41,242 nt of DNA from JBBDNC01 sp040877875 (GTDB lineage: Bacteria; Bacteroidota; Rhodothermia; Balneolales; Balneolaceae), in NCBI GenBank assembly GCA_040877875.1, contig JBBDNC010000013.1, forward strand, positions 1 through 41,242. The letters are read 5' to 3'. The notes beneath the pieces were generated by a model. That model saw nothing but the letters and a program-made list of their open reading frames with translations. It had not been told where the DNA came from and did no database searches. Below, piece by piece: positions 1 to 8,037 of this stretch; the first letter of the stretch is position 1, and each line of letters opens with the position of its first letter. A program made the position numbers and the translations under genes.

Positions 1-377
1 TTAAAAATGTAAATGGGTTGGGTGGTATCCTGACAGTGGTTTACATCTTCATGGGTAAAATAAATATTGTTGAAAATAGAATCCTTACTTGCCTCATAGA
101 GGGCCTTCTCAAATTTATAAGGGAAATCGCCGGATTTTAAAAAGGATTTTTCCACATACCCCATATCGAATTTTCGCAAGTTGTATGAGGGTTCCTGGAA
201 ACGGTGCCTCACCTGGTGGGTAAATTCTTCAAGATGATTTCTCTTGTTTTCTTTTTCGGATTCAATTGTACTTTCCCGAAGCTGGTACAGGGAGTAGACA
301 TTCATCCCCGTAAGGGCAATGACTGCCACGAGTCCGATACCGAAGGAGAGTAAACGTAAGGAGCTTGAATTATTCAT
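1..377 (-). CDS. Membrane-anchored protein, N-terminal part (possible sensor kinase), cut by window edge
   Basis: An open frame reads on the minus strand from an ATG at 377-375 to the left edge with no stop (125 residues visible). Residues 7-28 (LRLLSFGIGLVAVIALTG onwards) form one hydrophobic segment, followed by a polar, charged region (ESEKENKRNHLEEF) of the kind seen at the start of a periplasmic sensor region. One N-terminal membrane helix followed by a soluble domain is typical of histidine kinases and other sensors, but no kinase, HAMP or cyclase motif is inside the window, so the function is inferred only. The long palindrome at 401-550 begins 24 bases upstream of the start codon and would lie in its leader or promoter. 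It could equally be a membrane-anchored protein of unknown function. Confidence 0.65.
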   Translation of the reverse strand, partial: MNNSSSLRLLSFGIGLVAVIALTGMNVYSLYQLRESTIESEKENKRNHLEEFTHQVRHRFQEPSYNLRKFDMGYVEKSFLKSGDFPYKFEKALYEASKDSIFNNIYFTHEDVNHCQDTTQPIYIF

Positions 378-400
378 ATCCGATTATACCGTATAAAGAC

Positions 401-550
401 CAACGGAGGGCTTTGCAAAACCGTTGTTTTGCCCAATCTCATCATTTTCGCGAATTCGAAATCCTCATTTATGCCTAATAAACTGCGGTTCCGAATTCGC
501 TCAGGCTTTGATATTGAACAAAACCCCTGGTTTTTCAAAGCCCTCCAACG
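401..550. repeat. Long imperfect palindrome (about 65-70 bp arms), MITE-like
   Basis: The outer arms read GGAGGGCTTTG (405-415) and its exact complement CAAAGCCCTCC (536-546). The match continues inward imperfectly through a GAATTCG block (452-458, paired with 492-498) to a centre near 470-480. The element lies within the gap 378-816. The rest of that gap (551-816) is AT-rich and holds no gene I can support. Its size, symmetry and intergenic position resemble a small non-autonomous mobile element or dispersed palindromic repeat, but a regulatory RNA hairpin or a bidirectional terminator is also possible. No clear target-site duplication is visible. Confidence 0.6.
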
Positions 551-816
551 ATTAATATCGATTAAAATTAACGAAATAAATTAAAAATCAGAGTCCTATT
601 AAAGATTTTTACATTTATTCACGGTTTCACACATCATCCGATTCCTGTCACATGGGGGGAAGGGTCTGAATTCCAAAGTTCTCTATATTATTAGAAACAA
701 ACTCGGTTGTGAACCCGTGCCGGTAACAGATATTTCCCGCTTTTACTCCTCCCCTTAAACGAGTAATCACAGCAGGAGGTATATCTGCAGTGCATTAATT
801 TTAAGTTATGAATGCT

Positions 817-2850
817 TCAGTTGTTATTTCGTCTCCACACGTTGTTGCTTCGGTCGATATCGGGAAAATGTTCACCGGGATCCAGCCTGACTTCGTTTAC
901 AGGTTGGGAAGTTTCCACGGTAAGAGTAGTAGAGCGGGTGCCTGAAAGCCACACATCCACCGGTACTTTCTCCGTTTGTTTGGTTCCGTCTTCAAATGTG
1001 ATCAGGATGGTAACAGGCATCGGAATATTTCCGTTGTCCTGGATTTCAATCGATACCGATTCATCCTGTTGAGTAACTTCTCCCACGGCATGATTCAGAA
1101 CCCAGGTTTCGTAGTACCAGCTTCGCCAGAACCAGTTGAGATTCCGTCCGCTTAGGTCTTCGATCGTACTGAAAAAATCCCAGGGTTGGGGATGCTTGTA
1201 AGTCCAACGGTCAATAAAACCCAGGTAAGCTTCCTGAAACAGTTCTTTACCCAGCATGCCCCGGAGTGCTGTTAAAATAGACGCCGGTTTTGGATAGGAG
1301 GCGATTCCGAAAGCCGGTCCGGGATAGTGATAGTCGGACCAGCGTATCATCGGCCCTTCATTGTCCGTTCCGGCGATTCCGAGATAAGACTGAAAAACAT
1401 CCAGGTTTTTAAAATCATCCGGATAGGCATCGACCATTGCCTGGTGAGTATTAAAAGTCGTAAATCCTTCATCCATCCAGCTATACCGGCGTTCATTCGT
1501 ACTTACGATCATCGGAATCCACATGTGGCCAAATTCATGGGCTGTAACGCTATGCAGTTGTTGTGAGCCGAGGTTGTTATAGCTTCCTATCAGGGTCATC
1601 ATTGGAAATTCCATGCCTCCGCCGATAATTCCAGCCCCTTCAACAGAAGTCATATGAGGCCAGGGATAGGGCAAATCCAGGTAATCGGATAAAAAGGTGA
1701 TGGAATGTTGGGCAAATTCTGCCTGATTCACCCATAAGGGGGCGCTGTTGCGATAAAAAGAGTTGATTCGTGTATAGTTCTGCTGCCCGTCCCCGTTCAC
1801 GTCTCCCACGGGTGCCCTGGCTCCATCCCAGATGGATTCTGACGTAGCACTGAAAGCTGCATCCCGGACATTTTCGGCAGTAAATTTCCAGGTCAGTTTA
1901 CCGTTCTCGCTCATTTGAGTGGTTCCTCCGAGATCGGCTTCCGTAACAATATGAACGACTTCATCACTTTCGCCGGCTTCCTGGTATCGTTCCAGGATCC
2001 GGTCAGCCAATACTTCCCCGGGATTTAAAAACTCGCCCGTCGACATAACCAGCCAGTTTTCCGGAGCTGTGATTTCAATATTGTAATCTGCAAATCCGTG
2101 ATAAAATTCAGCGTTCCCCAAAAAAGGATCTGTGAACCATCCGTTCACGTCATCATATACGGAAACCTGGGGGTACCAATAGGCAATCATAAAAAGATTA
2201 TCCTGGTTTCTTCCCATGCGGCCGGAGGCTCCCTCTTCCGGTACAACAAATGACCACTTGATTTCCAGATCAATACTGTTTCCGGATAAAAGAGGCTCGT
2301 CGGGGATCACCAACAGCCGGGTGGAATTAACAAGATACCCGGGTTCCCCCCTGTAAGATTGATTGTTGGGACTGATTTCCTCCAGTGTGTTGCCGCGAAC
2401 TTGTACTTCGGTCAGCTTGATTCCCCCGGTGATTTCCGTGTTTTCCTTTTTCATCGTACCGGCCTTGTGCAAATTCTGGCTCAGTTCCAGGATAATCTGT
2501 TCCAGGTCGTCCGGCGAGTTATTGGTATATTGGATCGTTGCAGATCCTTCGACCCGGTTTTCATCCGGCAGGAGTTCAGCTTTCAAGTCGTACCGGGCTT
2601 CGTTTTGCCAGTAGGAATCCCCCGGTTCTCCTGTTGTGGACCGGCTGCCTTCTTCCACACTCAACTGATAATTCAGAGGGGTTTTGATGGGGTACGGGAG
2701 GGGACGTTCCAGGTTTGGCGTTTGAGCAGGACCTTGCGCGACTATTCCTGAAGTCGTCATTTGCCTTGAAGAGGTACAGGAAGAGACGATCACCAAAAAT
2801 ATTGACAAGAAGCAAAGAGACCTGAAATTATAGTTGAATGACAATGACAT
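817..2850 (-). CDS. M1-family metallopeptidase, lipoprotein
   Basis: A 677-residue zinc aminopeptidase-like protein. Residues 11-25 form a lipoprotein signal (hydrophobic stretch then VSSC, lipid-anchored Cys25), so the mature protein probably sits on an outer or periplasmic membrane surface. The M1 signature is complete: HEFGH at 438-442 gives two zinc-ligand His and the catalytic Glu, and E461 in MDEGF is the third ligand. GGMEFP at 411-416 takes the place of the family's GAMEN exopeptidase loop. An N-terminal beta-sandwich precedes the catalytic domain (about 90-270). A short AT-rich gap separates it from the response regulator on the same strand. It probably trims peptides outside the cytoplasm; the substrate is unknown. 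A link to the injection system is not indicated. Confidence 0.93.
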   Translation of the reverse strand: MSLSFNYNFRSLCFLSIFLVIVSSCTSSRQMTTSGIVAQGPAQTPNLERPLPYPIKTPLNYQLSVEEGSRSTTGEPGDSYWQNEARYDLKAELLPDENRVEGSATIQYTNNSPDDLEQIILELSQNLHKAGTMKKENTEITGGIKLTEVQVRGNTLEEISPNNQSYRGEPGYLVNSTRLLVIPDEPLLSGNSIDLEIKWSFVVPEEGASGRMGRNQDNLFMIAYWYPQVSVYDDVNGWFTDPFLGNAEFYHGFADYNIEITAPENWLVMSTGEFLNPGEVLADRILERYQEAGESDEVVHIVTEADLGGTTQMSENGKLTWKFTAENVRDAAFSATSESIWDGARAPVGDVNGDGQQNYTRINSFYRNSAPLWVNQAEFAQHSITFLSDYLDLPYPWPHMTSVEGAGIIGGGMEFPMMTLIGSYNNLGSQQLHSVTAHEFGHMWIPMIVSTNERRYSWMDEGFTTFNTHQAMVDAYPDDFKNLDVFQSYLGIAGTDNEGPMIRWSDYHYPGPAFGIASYPKPASILTALRGMLGKELFQEAYLGFIDRWTYKHPQPWDFFSTIEDLSGRNLNWFWRSWYYETWVLNHAVGEVTQQDESVSIEIQDNGNIPMPVTILITFEDGTKQTEKVPVDVWLSGTRSTTLTVETSQPVNEVRLDPGEHFPDIDRSNNVWRRNNN

Positions 2851-2967
2851 GGTATATGGGTATTTGATTGTATTGGCTCTTAATTGTAACGATAGGGACC
2901 GGGAAACACACGGGTTCTTTCCCGATTAAAAAACAACCTCGTAATTATTGACCTCGAGTAATGTAAA

Positions 2968-3354
2968 TTACTCTTCAGATAGTTTTGAAAAATTTTTAGC
3001 TATAACCGTTTTCAAATCTTCAAATTCAATCGGTTTAATGAGATAATCCAGATAATTGGTTTTCTTGGCTCTTTCCCTGTGATGGGGATCGGAATTTCCA
3101 GTGATATATATGACGGGTACCGGGGAAAAATCACGGATTTCAAGCATAGCTTCAATACCATCCATTTCCCCTTCCAGCGCTATGTCCATCAGGATCAGGT
3201 CAGGATTTAGCTGCCTTGCATATTCAACAGCTGTTTTACCGTAGACAAGCTCTCCTTCTGTTTCAAAATTCAGCTTCTCCATATAACTTTCGTAAAGAAG
3301 ATTCAGAATCAGATCATCTTCAACGATCAATACTTTCTTTTTTTTCTCTGCCAT
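2968..3354 (-). CDS. Single-domain response regulator (CheY-like receiver)
   Basis: A 128-residue stand-alone receiver domain with no output domain. The acidic pair D13-D14, phospho-acceptor D57 (LILMDIAL), T85 (YITG) and K107-P108 (LIKP) are all in the expected places, so it should be competent for phosphorylation by a histidine kinase. The start is ATG 3354-3352, followed by a Lys-rich N-terminus. Such receivers pass a signal by protein-protein contact or act as phosphate sinks. No kinase is adjacent; the truncated membrane protein at 1-377 is the only candidate in view and is separated from it by the peptidase gene. It may or may not influence the eCIS operon, which starts about 500 bases away on the other strand. 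Confidence 0.95.
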   Translation of the reverse strand: MAEKKKKVLIVEDDLILNLLYESYMEKLNFETEGELVYGKTAVEYARQLNPDLILMDIALEGEMDGIEAMLEIRDFSPVPVIYITGNSDPHHRERAKKTNYLDYLIKPIEFEDLKTVIAKNFSKLSEE

Positions 3355-3877
3355 TCTATGTCAGTTTATAAGGATTGGGAAAATCAGATGCCTTGAAGGT
3401 AATAAATATAGTTCCCTCAGAAATAAAAATCCCCGACAATGCCGAGTTATCCTATGCAAACCTTTTATATTCTGCCCGCACCTTTAAGATATTGAAACAT
3501 GTATTGATCTCGGACTTCTCATACCGATAAAAATACATAAGCAAAATCAATGAAAAAATAATGGAAAAGGACCTATTTATCTATGAGTAATTTTCTTGTA
3601 ACAATTGGGGTTTTAAATACTCTTAATTATTACAGGGCGGTCACTTGGTAAAGGTGAAAAGTGCTTCTGTTTGTTTTAAACAGATATTTATCATTTTTCC
3701 GGTATAAAAATTGATACGCATTGACCCGTAAGAGGGAAAAGAGGAGGCTGGAATTAAAATTCTCGAGATGAGAGATTCGAGTCTCTGTTCTTTACTGAAG
3801 TTGTCTCCTTAAAAGCATTAGTCAGTAAAAGTAAAATATGTAATAGGTATTAAAATCTGTGTTAGGAGGAGCAAAGT
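3355..3877. promoter_or_regulatory. Divergent intergenic region upstream of the eCIS regulator
   Basis: These 523 AT-rich bases separate the minus-strand receiver gene from the plus-strand AraC-type gene, so they should hold both promoters. No open frame worth calling is present. Visible elements are a 6-bp inverted repeat CTGTTT/AAACAG (3667-3672 and 3678-3683), which could be an operator, and an imperfect palindrome around 3769-3784 (AGAGATTCGAGTCTCT). A strong Shine-Dalgarno AGGAGGA (3864-3870) lies 7 bases before the ATG at 3878, in contrast to the A/T-rich leaders of the sheath genes. No promoter boxes can be named with confidence. Confidence 0.4.
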
Positions 3878-4261
3878 ATGATTAAAAAAGAAATCTCCAA
3901 ATCTGTTGTGGAGCTTAGAGCTAATCTGTCACGCACTGCACGTGTAGAAGAATGGGCCCGGTTAATGGGGTATACCTGTCCTAAAAAATTTGCGCGAAAA
4001 TTTCTCCGGTATTTTTCAACCCGACCCCGAAGAATCCTGAAATACATCCGCTTGCAAAGTATTTCTCAACAATTGCGGGAAAACAACCGATCTAATTTTG
4101 AAATTGCACAGTGGCATGGAATACCGGATGAAATCGCATTAAATAAATTCATCAATTACCATCTGAATTGTTCTCCGACAGATTTGAAAGAGATGCCGGA
4201 AGAAGAGTTAAGGGAAAGGTTGAAAAAATCGGTAGTAAATAATGGTAGTAAAAATCGGTAG
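3878..4261 (+). CDS. AraC-type HTH-only transcriptional regulator, candidate eCIS activator
   Basis: This 127-residue protein matches the layout of an AraC/XylS DNA-binding domain with two helix-turn-helix units: the first about residues 22-59 (RVEEWARLMGY then FARKFLRYF), the second about 73-106 (FEIAQWHGIPDEIALNKF then CSPTDLKE, corresponding to the usual 'G(x)SPxxyR' end). There is no N-terminal sensor domain. The start is supported by AGGAGGA seven bases upstream. It stands directly before the eCIS block on the same strand with a 251-base gap, so it probably controls that operon; this is inference from position. Its last codons lie within three 13-bp direct repeats that run past the stop. 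It is divergent from classic AraC members, hence moderate certainty on family. Confidence 0.75.
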   Translation: MIKKEISKSVVELRANLSRTARVEEWARLMGYTCPKKFARKFLRYFSTRPRRILKYIRLQSISQQLRENNRSNFEIAQWHGIPDEIALNKFINYHLNCSPTDLKEMPEEELRERLKKSVVNNGSKNR

Positions 4262-4266
4262 TAAAG
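4228..4266. repeat. Three tandem 13-bp direct repeats across the regulator stop codon
   Basis: Copies ATCGGTAGTAAAT (4228-4240), AATGGTAGTAAAA (4241-4253) and ATCGGTAGTAAAG (4254-4266) share GGTAGTAAA in exact 13-base register. The regulator's stop codon lies in the third copy. The period is not a multiple of three, so gain or loss of a copy would change the protein's C-terminus. They could be binding sites for the regulator or replication-slippage repeats. Confidence 0.75.
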
Positions 4267-4512
4267 TTAGGAAGTGATAAAATTTCATCTGCTTCTTATA
4301 TATGTACGGAGGCAATCGGTCTGACTCACACGAGCTGACACGAATAAGAGTTGATGTCTGAACCAAAGGTTGAATACAAAGTGCCGGGAATATAGAGGTC
4401 CGGTTCTTCTTGTGGTTCTCACACCAGAGGGTAATGTCTGGCTTGCAAATCAGAGGTGCTCGCTTAACGCTTCGAAGCTATCATCCTAATTTGATTTTGC
4501 TAATTTTCTGTC
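4267..4512 (+). promoter_or_regulatory. Leader region of the eCIS structural operon
   Basis: About 250 bases without a supported open frame separate the AraC-type regulator from the first structural gene. This is the most likely site of the structural-operon promoter and of regulator binding, by position only. No clear Shine-Dalgarno precedes the ATG at 4513 and I see no convincing terminator or riboswitch fold. Confidence 0.35.
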
Positions 4513-5121
4513 ATGATTCATTCTGCGCTTGAATTTTTAACACATGAATTGAATGAGTATCTGAAGTTGAGAACGGATACGGCCGGCACCGGGGATGACA
4601 AAATTTTTTTAACCAATGTTGCTGCCGAAGATGGTGTGGTTATCCCGAATAAGTCGTTGGGTTTGTCGCTTATCAATATTGAAGAGGAGCGGTATTTAAA
4701 AGAACAAAAAGCCACGTTTACCAGTGATAATGGAGTCGTTGAACACCTGAATCCCGAGATTAAACTCAACTTGTATATTCTCGTATCGGCCAACTTCCAG
4801 GGGAACGGTTCCGACTCATCGGCTGACTACTCCGAGGGGTTGAAGCAGCTTTCTTATGTGATTTCTTTTTTTCAGGCCAGAAATGTTTTTACAGCCGGTA
4901 ACTCTCCCTCCATGGTTGATTTCGATGCGGATATTAAAAAACTGATTGTAGAACTGTTTTCCTATTCGTTTGAACAACTCTACAATTTCTGGACTGTGGT
5001 GGGGACTAATTATCTGCCGTCAGTCTTGTACAAAGTAAGGCTCGTCAGATTTCAGGAGAAAGCAATTCAGGATTCGACTCTTCCGATCGAGAAAATCGGA
5101 GTGGATACACAAAGGAGATAA
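4513..5121 (+). CDS. Tube/sheath terminator (cap) protein, DUF4255 (Afp16/Pvc16-like)
   Basis: A 202-residue protein with the start typical of the DUF4255 (Pvc16 N-terminal) family: a helix (SALEFLTHELNEYL), then IFLTNV and a beta segment (SLGLSLINIEEERYLKE), followed by a conserved core predicting LNLYILVSANF and YSEGLKQLSYVISFFQ. In antifeeding prophage and PVC particles, Afp16/Pvc16 binds the growing end of the inner tube, fixes its length and caps the particle. It is the first structural gene here, as in many Bacteroidota eCIS clusters, and the next gene starts 3 bases after its stop. Length is close to the short members of the family. No signal peptide is present, as expected for cytoplasmic assembly. 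Confidence 0.9.
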   Translation: MIHSALEFLTHELNEYLKLRTDTAGTGDDKIFLTNVAAEDGVVIPNKSLGLSLINIEEERYLKEQKATFTSDNGVVEHLNPEIKLNLYILVSANFQGNGSDSSADYSEGLKQLSYVISFFQARNVFTAGNSPSMVDFDADIKKLIVELFSYSFEQLYNFWTVVGTNYLPSVLYKVRLVRFQEKAIQDSTLPIEKIGVDTQRR

Positions 5122-5124
5122 AGG

Positions 5125-6252
5125 ATGTATATCAACTATAACCGTTTATTTAATCTTCATTTCGCCCACGATTATTATTCGGACGGGAAACCCGACGGTT
5201 TAAGGCTGGAGCTGACCCATGCATCCAGGCAAAAGCTGAACCGGGCGAAGATGCTCTTTAAAACTGTCCCGAATGGTGTGACAGTTTTATACCGCGCCCT
5301 GGAAGATGAGGTCAGCCCTATGGTAAAACTCGACGGTATTTATCTCACATTCGCACTAAAAATCAACCATGCGGCGAAATTTCATACGGTTACCCGGCTT
5401 GACGAATCTTCTGCCCGGAAATACAGGTCTTCAAATGTTCTGTATTTTTCGAACGATCCTGTATTCACCTCTACAGATCCGGAAAATCCTGAAATTCTTA
5501 CTCATGAATTGATAGACGCTGTCAAATCCCCTCTCTTTACCTATTCATTCTCCCTAGATTCTTCGCCGGATCAGGTCATATTCAAGCTCACAGATGCGTT
5601 CGGGAACCCGGTATCGCCCGGTAAAGATATAACCGGAGACCCACTGCCAGAAGAAATTGTGCTTGACAGGGATTCGGACGACTACTACAAACAGCAGGTG
5701 GATCTAAGGGGGAAGCCGGGAGGGAAATATACGGTTACAATTGAGGAGAAAGAGGGCACCGGCAGTTTGAAAAGTGAGGTTATCTATGTCGATGAGGAGC
5801 TTTCGGGCAAGAATATTCTGGGGATTGTAGATCTTAACTATGAATCGGAAGGGAGTCATCTATATGGCGATACCGAAGAATATGAGCTCAGTTTCACAAG
5901 AAAAGAGACATTCTGGAAATATTTTATTGTAGACAAAAACCAGAAGGTGAATAAGCACGACAAACTCCTCATTGACGACAGCAGTGCGGACGAGTCGGAT
6001 CATTATAGCGCCACCCAATTTAAAAGACAGGGGGACGCTCCTCATTCAAGTGTCCGTATCAACGGAATGGATACGGTGATTTTTAAATCGGAGGATCCCA
6101 TCCCCTTTTTCGAAATCCCGAAATCCGCACTCAAACTGAAAAACACTCCCGGCAAAACCTTGATCGGGAACCTGCCGAACCCCTCCCACCAGGGAGTTGT
6201 GAAAGTGGGTGAAAGCGATGAATTGGAGTCAGAAGTCTATGTGTATATATAA
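5125..6252 (+). CDS. Unknown eCIS-associated protein, second gene of the operon
   Basis: 375 residues, no family that I recognise with certainty. It has no signal peptide or membrane helix. The N-terminal third (MYINYNRLFNLHFAHDYY...) looks like a compact alpha/beta domain. Residues about 140-220 (SLDSSPDQVIFKLTDAFGNPV, GKYTVTIEE) look like an immunoglobulin-like beta-sandwich, and the rest is beta-rich and acidic. It sits between the cap gene (3 bases upstream) and the first sheath gene (18 bases downstream), so it is almost certainly part of the particle or its assembly. A cap adaptor or cap-decorating protein is a reasonable guess from position, but nothing in the sequence proves it. Confidence 0.75.
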   Translation: MYINYNRLFNLHFAHDYYSDGKPDGLRLELTHASRQKLNRAKMLFKTVPNGVTVLYRALEDEVSPMVKLDGIYLTFALKINHAAKFHTVTRLDESSARKYRSSNVLYFSNDPVFTSTDPENPEILTHELIDAVKSPLFTYSFSLDSSPDQVIFKLTDAFGNPVSPGKDITGDPLPEEIVLDRDSDDYYKQQVDLRGKPGGKYTVTIEEKEGTGSLKSEVIYVDEELSGKNILGIVDLNYESEGSHLYGDTEEYELSFTRKETFWKYFIVDKNQKVNKHDKLLIDDSSADESDHYSATQFKRQGDAPHSSVRINGMDTVIFKSEDPIPFFEIPKSALKLKNTPGKTLIGNLPNPSHQGVVKVGESDELESEVYVYI

Positions 6253-6270
6253 CATTAAAATCAATCCACT

Positions 6271-8025
6271 ATGCAAAATATAAAAACCCCCGGAGTAACC
6301 ATTCAGGAAATTTCCAAACTTCCGGCCTCAGTAGCCCCGGTCGCAACGGCTGTCCCTGCCTTTATCGGGTATACCGAAAAAAGCATTCGGGGAAAGGAAG
6401 AGATTCCGGTGAATACCCCGGTCGAAATCTCTTCGATGCTGGAATATGAGGAAATATTCGGATCACCGTTTAAGGAAGCATTCGGCATTTCACTTACCGG
6501 TCCATCCACTGAACCGGATGATACATCTGTCGAAGTGACGGTGCCCGGTTCGGGTTTATCCCCCTACCGACTGTATTACAATATGAGAATGTATTTTGCC
6601 AATGGAGGCGGACGCTGTTATGTCGTATCAGTGGGAAAATACAAGGAGAATCCCACTTCGGGGGCTATTGATTCTGATGAGTTGAAAAAAGGAGTTGATG
6701 CACTTGAAACTGAAGACGAACCCACTCTGATCGTTGTGCCGGAAGCCACTGTATTAACCGATTCGGGCAAGAGAGGGGGTCTGTATGACCGCATGCGGGA
6801 CCAGTGTGCTAAATTGAAGGACCGGTTTGCCCTCATGGATGTGGTAGAGGCAAATGACGACGATCCGATTGAGGATGCAAAAGGGTTCAGGGGAGAAATT
6901 GGTATGAACAACCTGAATTACGGGGCGGCTTACTACCCGGCTTTGGAAACTTCCCTCCGTCTCAGCTATTTGGAAGAATCGGTTCAGATCACCGACAAGC
7001 GGGGGGAGGACGGAGTGGGTCCATTTCATGATCTTGTTCTCACGAACGTTCCGGAGGGGAGTGAAAATGCAAGAGGGAAAATTGTCATCCTGGATAATAA
7101 TGAGGTTGCGACGAATGATGTTTTTACAATCGGCGAGGATGATTTCAAGGTCGTGGACAGTGGCCCTGGTGATAATGAATTCGAATTGGGAGGGACAGAA
7201 AAAGGAACTGCCCAAAATCTTGCAAGTGCCGTGAGTGACAATGACGACTATGAAGTGAACCGGATTTCAAATACCGGCGTAGTTCTGGTCACAGCGAAGG
7301 AACCGGGTGAAGATGGGACTTCCATTGCACTCGGGTTCAGCGGGTCGGAAGATGGAGTTGAGGTCTCAGGATCTTCTCTTGAATTGGAGAAGCCGGACAA
7401 AACACTTTACAATCAAATTAACAAAGAACTCGATAAAAAAAGACTGACCCTCTATCCGGCCAGTACCCTGGCCGGTGTATATGCACGGGTGGATCGTGAC
7501 CGGGGGGTCTGGAAGGCCCCGGCAAATGTAAGTCTGAATCTTGTTGACGAACCCTCGGTGATCCTTACCGATGAGGAACAGGCACCGCTGAATGTGGATG
7601 CCGATACCGGCAAATCGGTGAATGCCATTCGCAAGTTCCACCAAAAGGGAACCATTGTGTGGGGAGCGAGAACCCTTGCAGGCAATGATAACGAATGGCG
7701 TTATGTCCCGGTTCGCAGGCTCTTCATTTTTATCGAGGAATCCATCAAGAAGGCTACGGAACCGGTCGTATTTGAACCGAATGTTGCAAACACATGGTCG
7801 AAAACCAAAGCGATGATCGAAAACTTTCTGACCGGCCTGTGGCGGGATGGAGCCCTGGCCGGTGCAACCCCGGAAGATGCTTTTTATGTAAAGGTGGGAC
7901 TGGGAGAAACGATGAATTCAAATGATATACTGGAAGGAAGATTGATCATCGAAATTGGCATCGCGGCGGTACGGCCGGCTGAATTTATCATACTGCAATT
8001 CATGCACAAACTTCAGGAATCCTAA
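6271..8025 (+). CDS. Contractile sheath protein 1 (Afp2/3/4-like) with an extra domain
   Basis: 584 residues. The start (KTPGVTIQEISKLPASVAPV...PAFIGYTEK) and the end (SNDILEGRLIIEIGIAAVRPAEFIILQF) are hallmark segments of phage-tail-type sheath proteins. These polymerise around the tube and contract to drive it into the target. Compared with the sheath encoded next, residues about 241-375 (nt 6991-7395) are an added domain with a pattern (FTIGEDDFKVV...GTAQNLASAV...VVLVTAKEPGEDGTSIAL) like small beta domains found in phage structural proteins. It would probably project outward from the sheath. No Shine-Dalgarno is visible; the leader is A-rich, common for strongly expressed genes in Bacteroidota. 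The ATG at 6271 gives the standard N-terminus. Confidence 0.95.
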   Translation: MQNIKTPGVTIQEISKLPASVAPVATAVPAFIGYTEKSIRGKEEIPVNTPVEISSMLEYEEIFGSPFKEAFGISLTGPSTEPDDTSVEVTVPGSGLSPYRLYYNMRMYFANGGGRCYVVSVGKYKENPTSGAIDSDELKKGVDALETEDEPTLIVVPEATVLTDSGKRGGLYDRMRDQCAKLKDRFALMDVVEANDDDPIEDAKGFRGEIGMNNLNYGAAYYPALETSLRLSYLEESVQITDKRGEDGVGPFHDLVLTNVPEGSENARGKIVILDNNEVATNDVFTIGEDDFKVVDSGPGDNEFELGGTEKGTAQNLASAVSDNDDYEVNRISNTGVVLVTAKEPGEDGTSIALGFSGSEDGVEVSGSSLELEKPDKTLYNQINKELDKKRLTLYPASTLAGVYARVDRDRGVWKAPANVSLNLVDEPSVILTDEEQAPLNVDADTGKSVNAIRKFHQKGTIVWGARTLAGNDNEWRYVPVRRLFIFIEESIKKATEPVVFEPNVANTWSKTKAMIENFLTGLWRDGALAGATPEDAFYVKVGLGETMNSNDILEGRLIIEIGIAAVRPAEFIILQFMHKLQES

Positions 8026-8037
8026 AACAACAATGAC

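Noticed and set aside
3769..3784. Short imperfect palindrome near the regulator as a terminator
   Set aside because: Weak stem with wobble pairs and no T-run; at most a possible operator.
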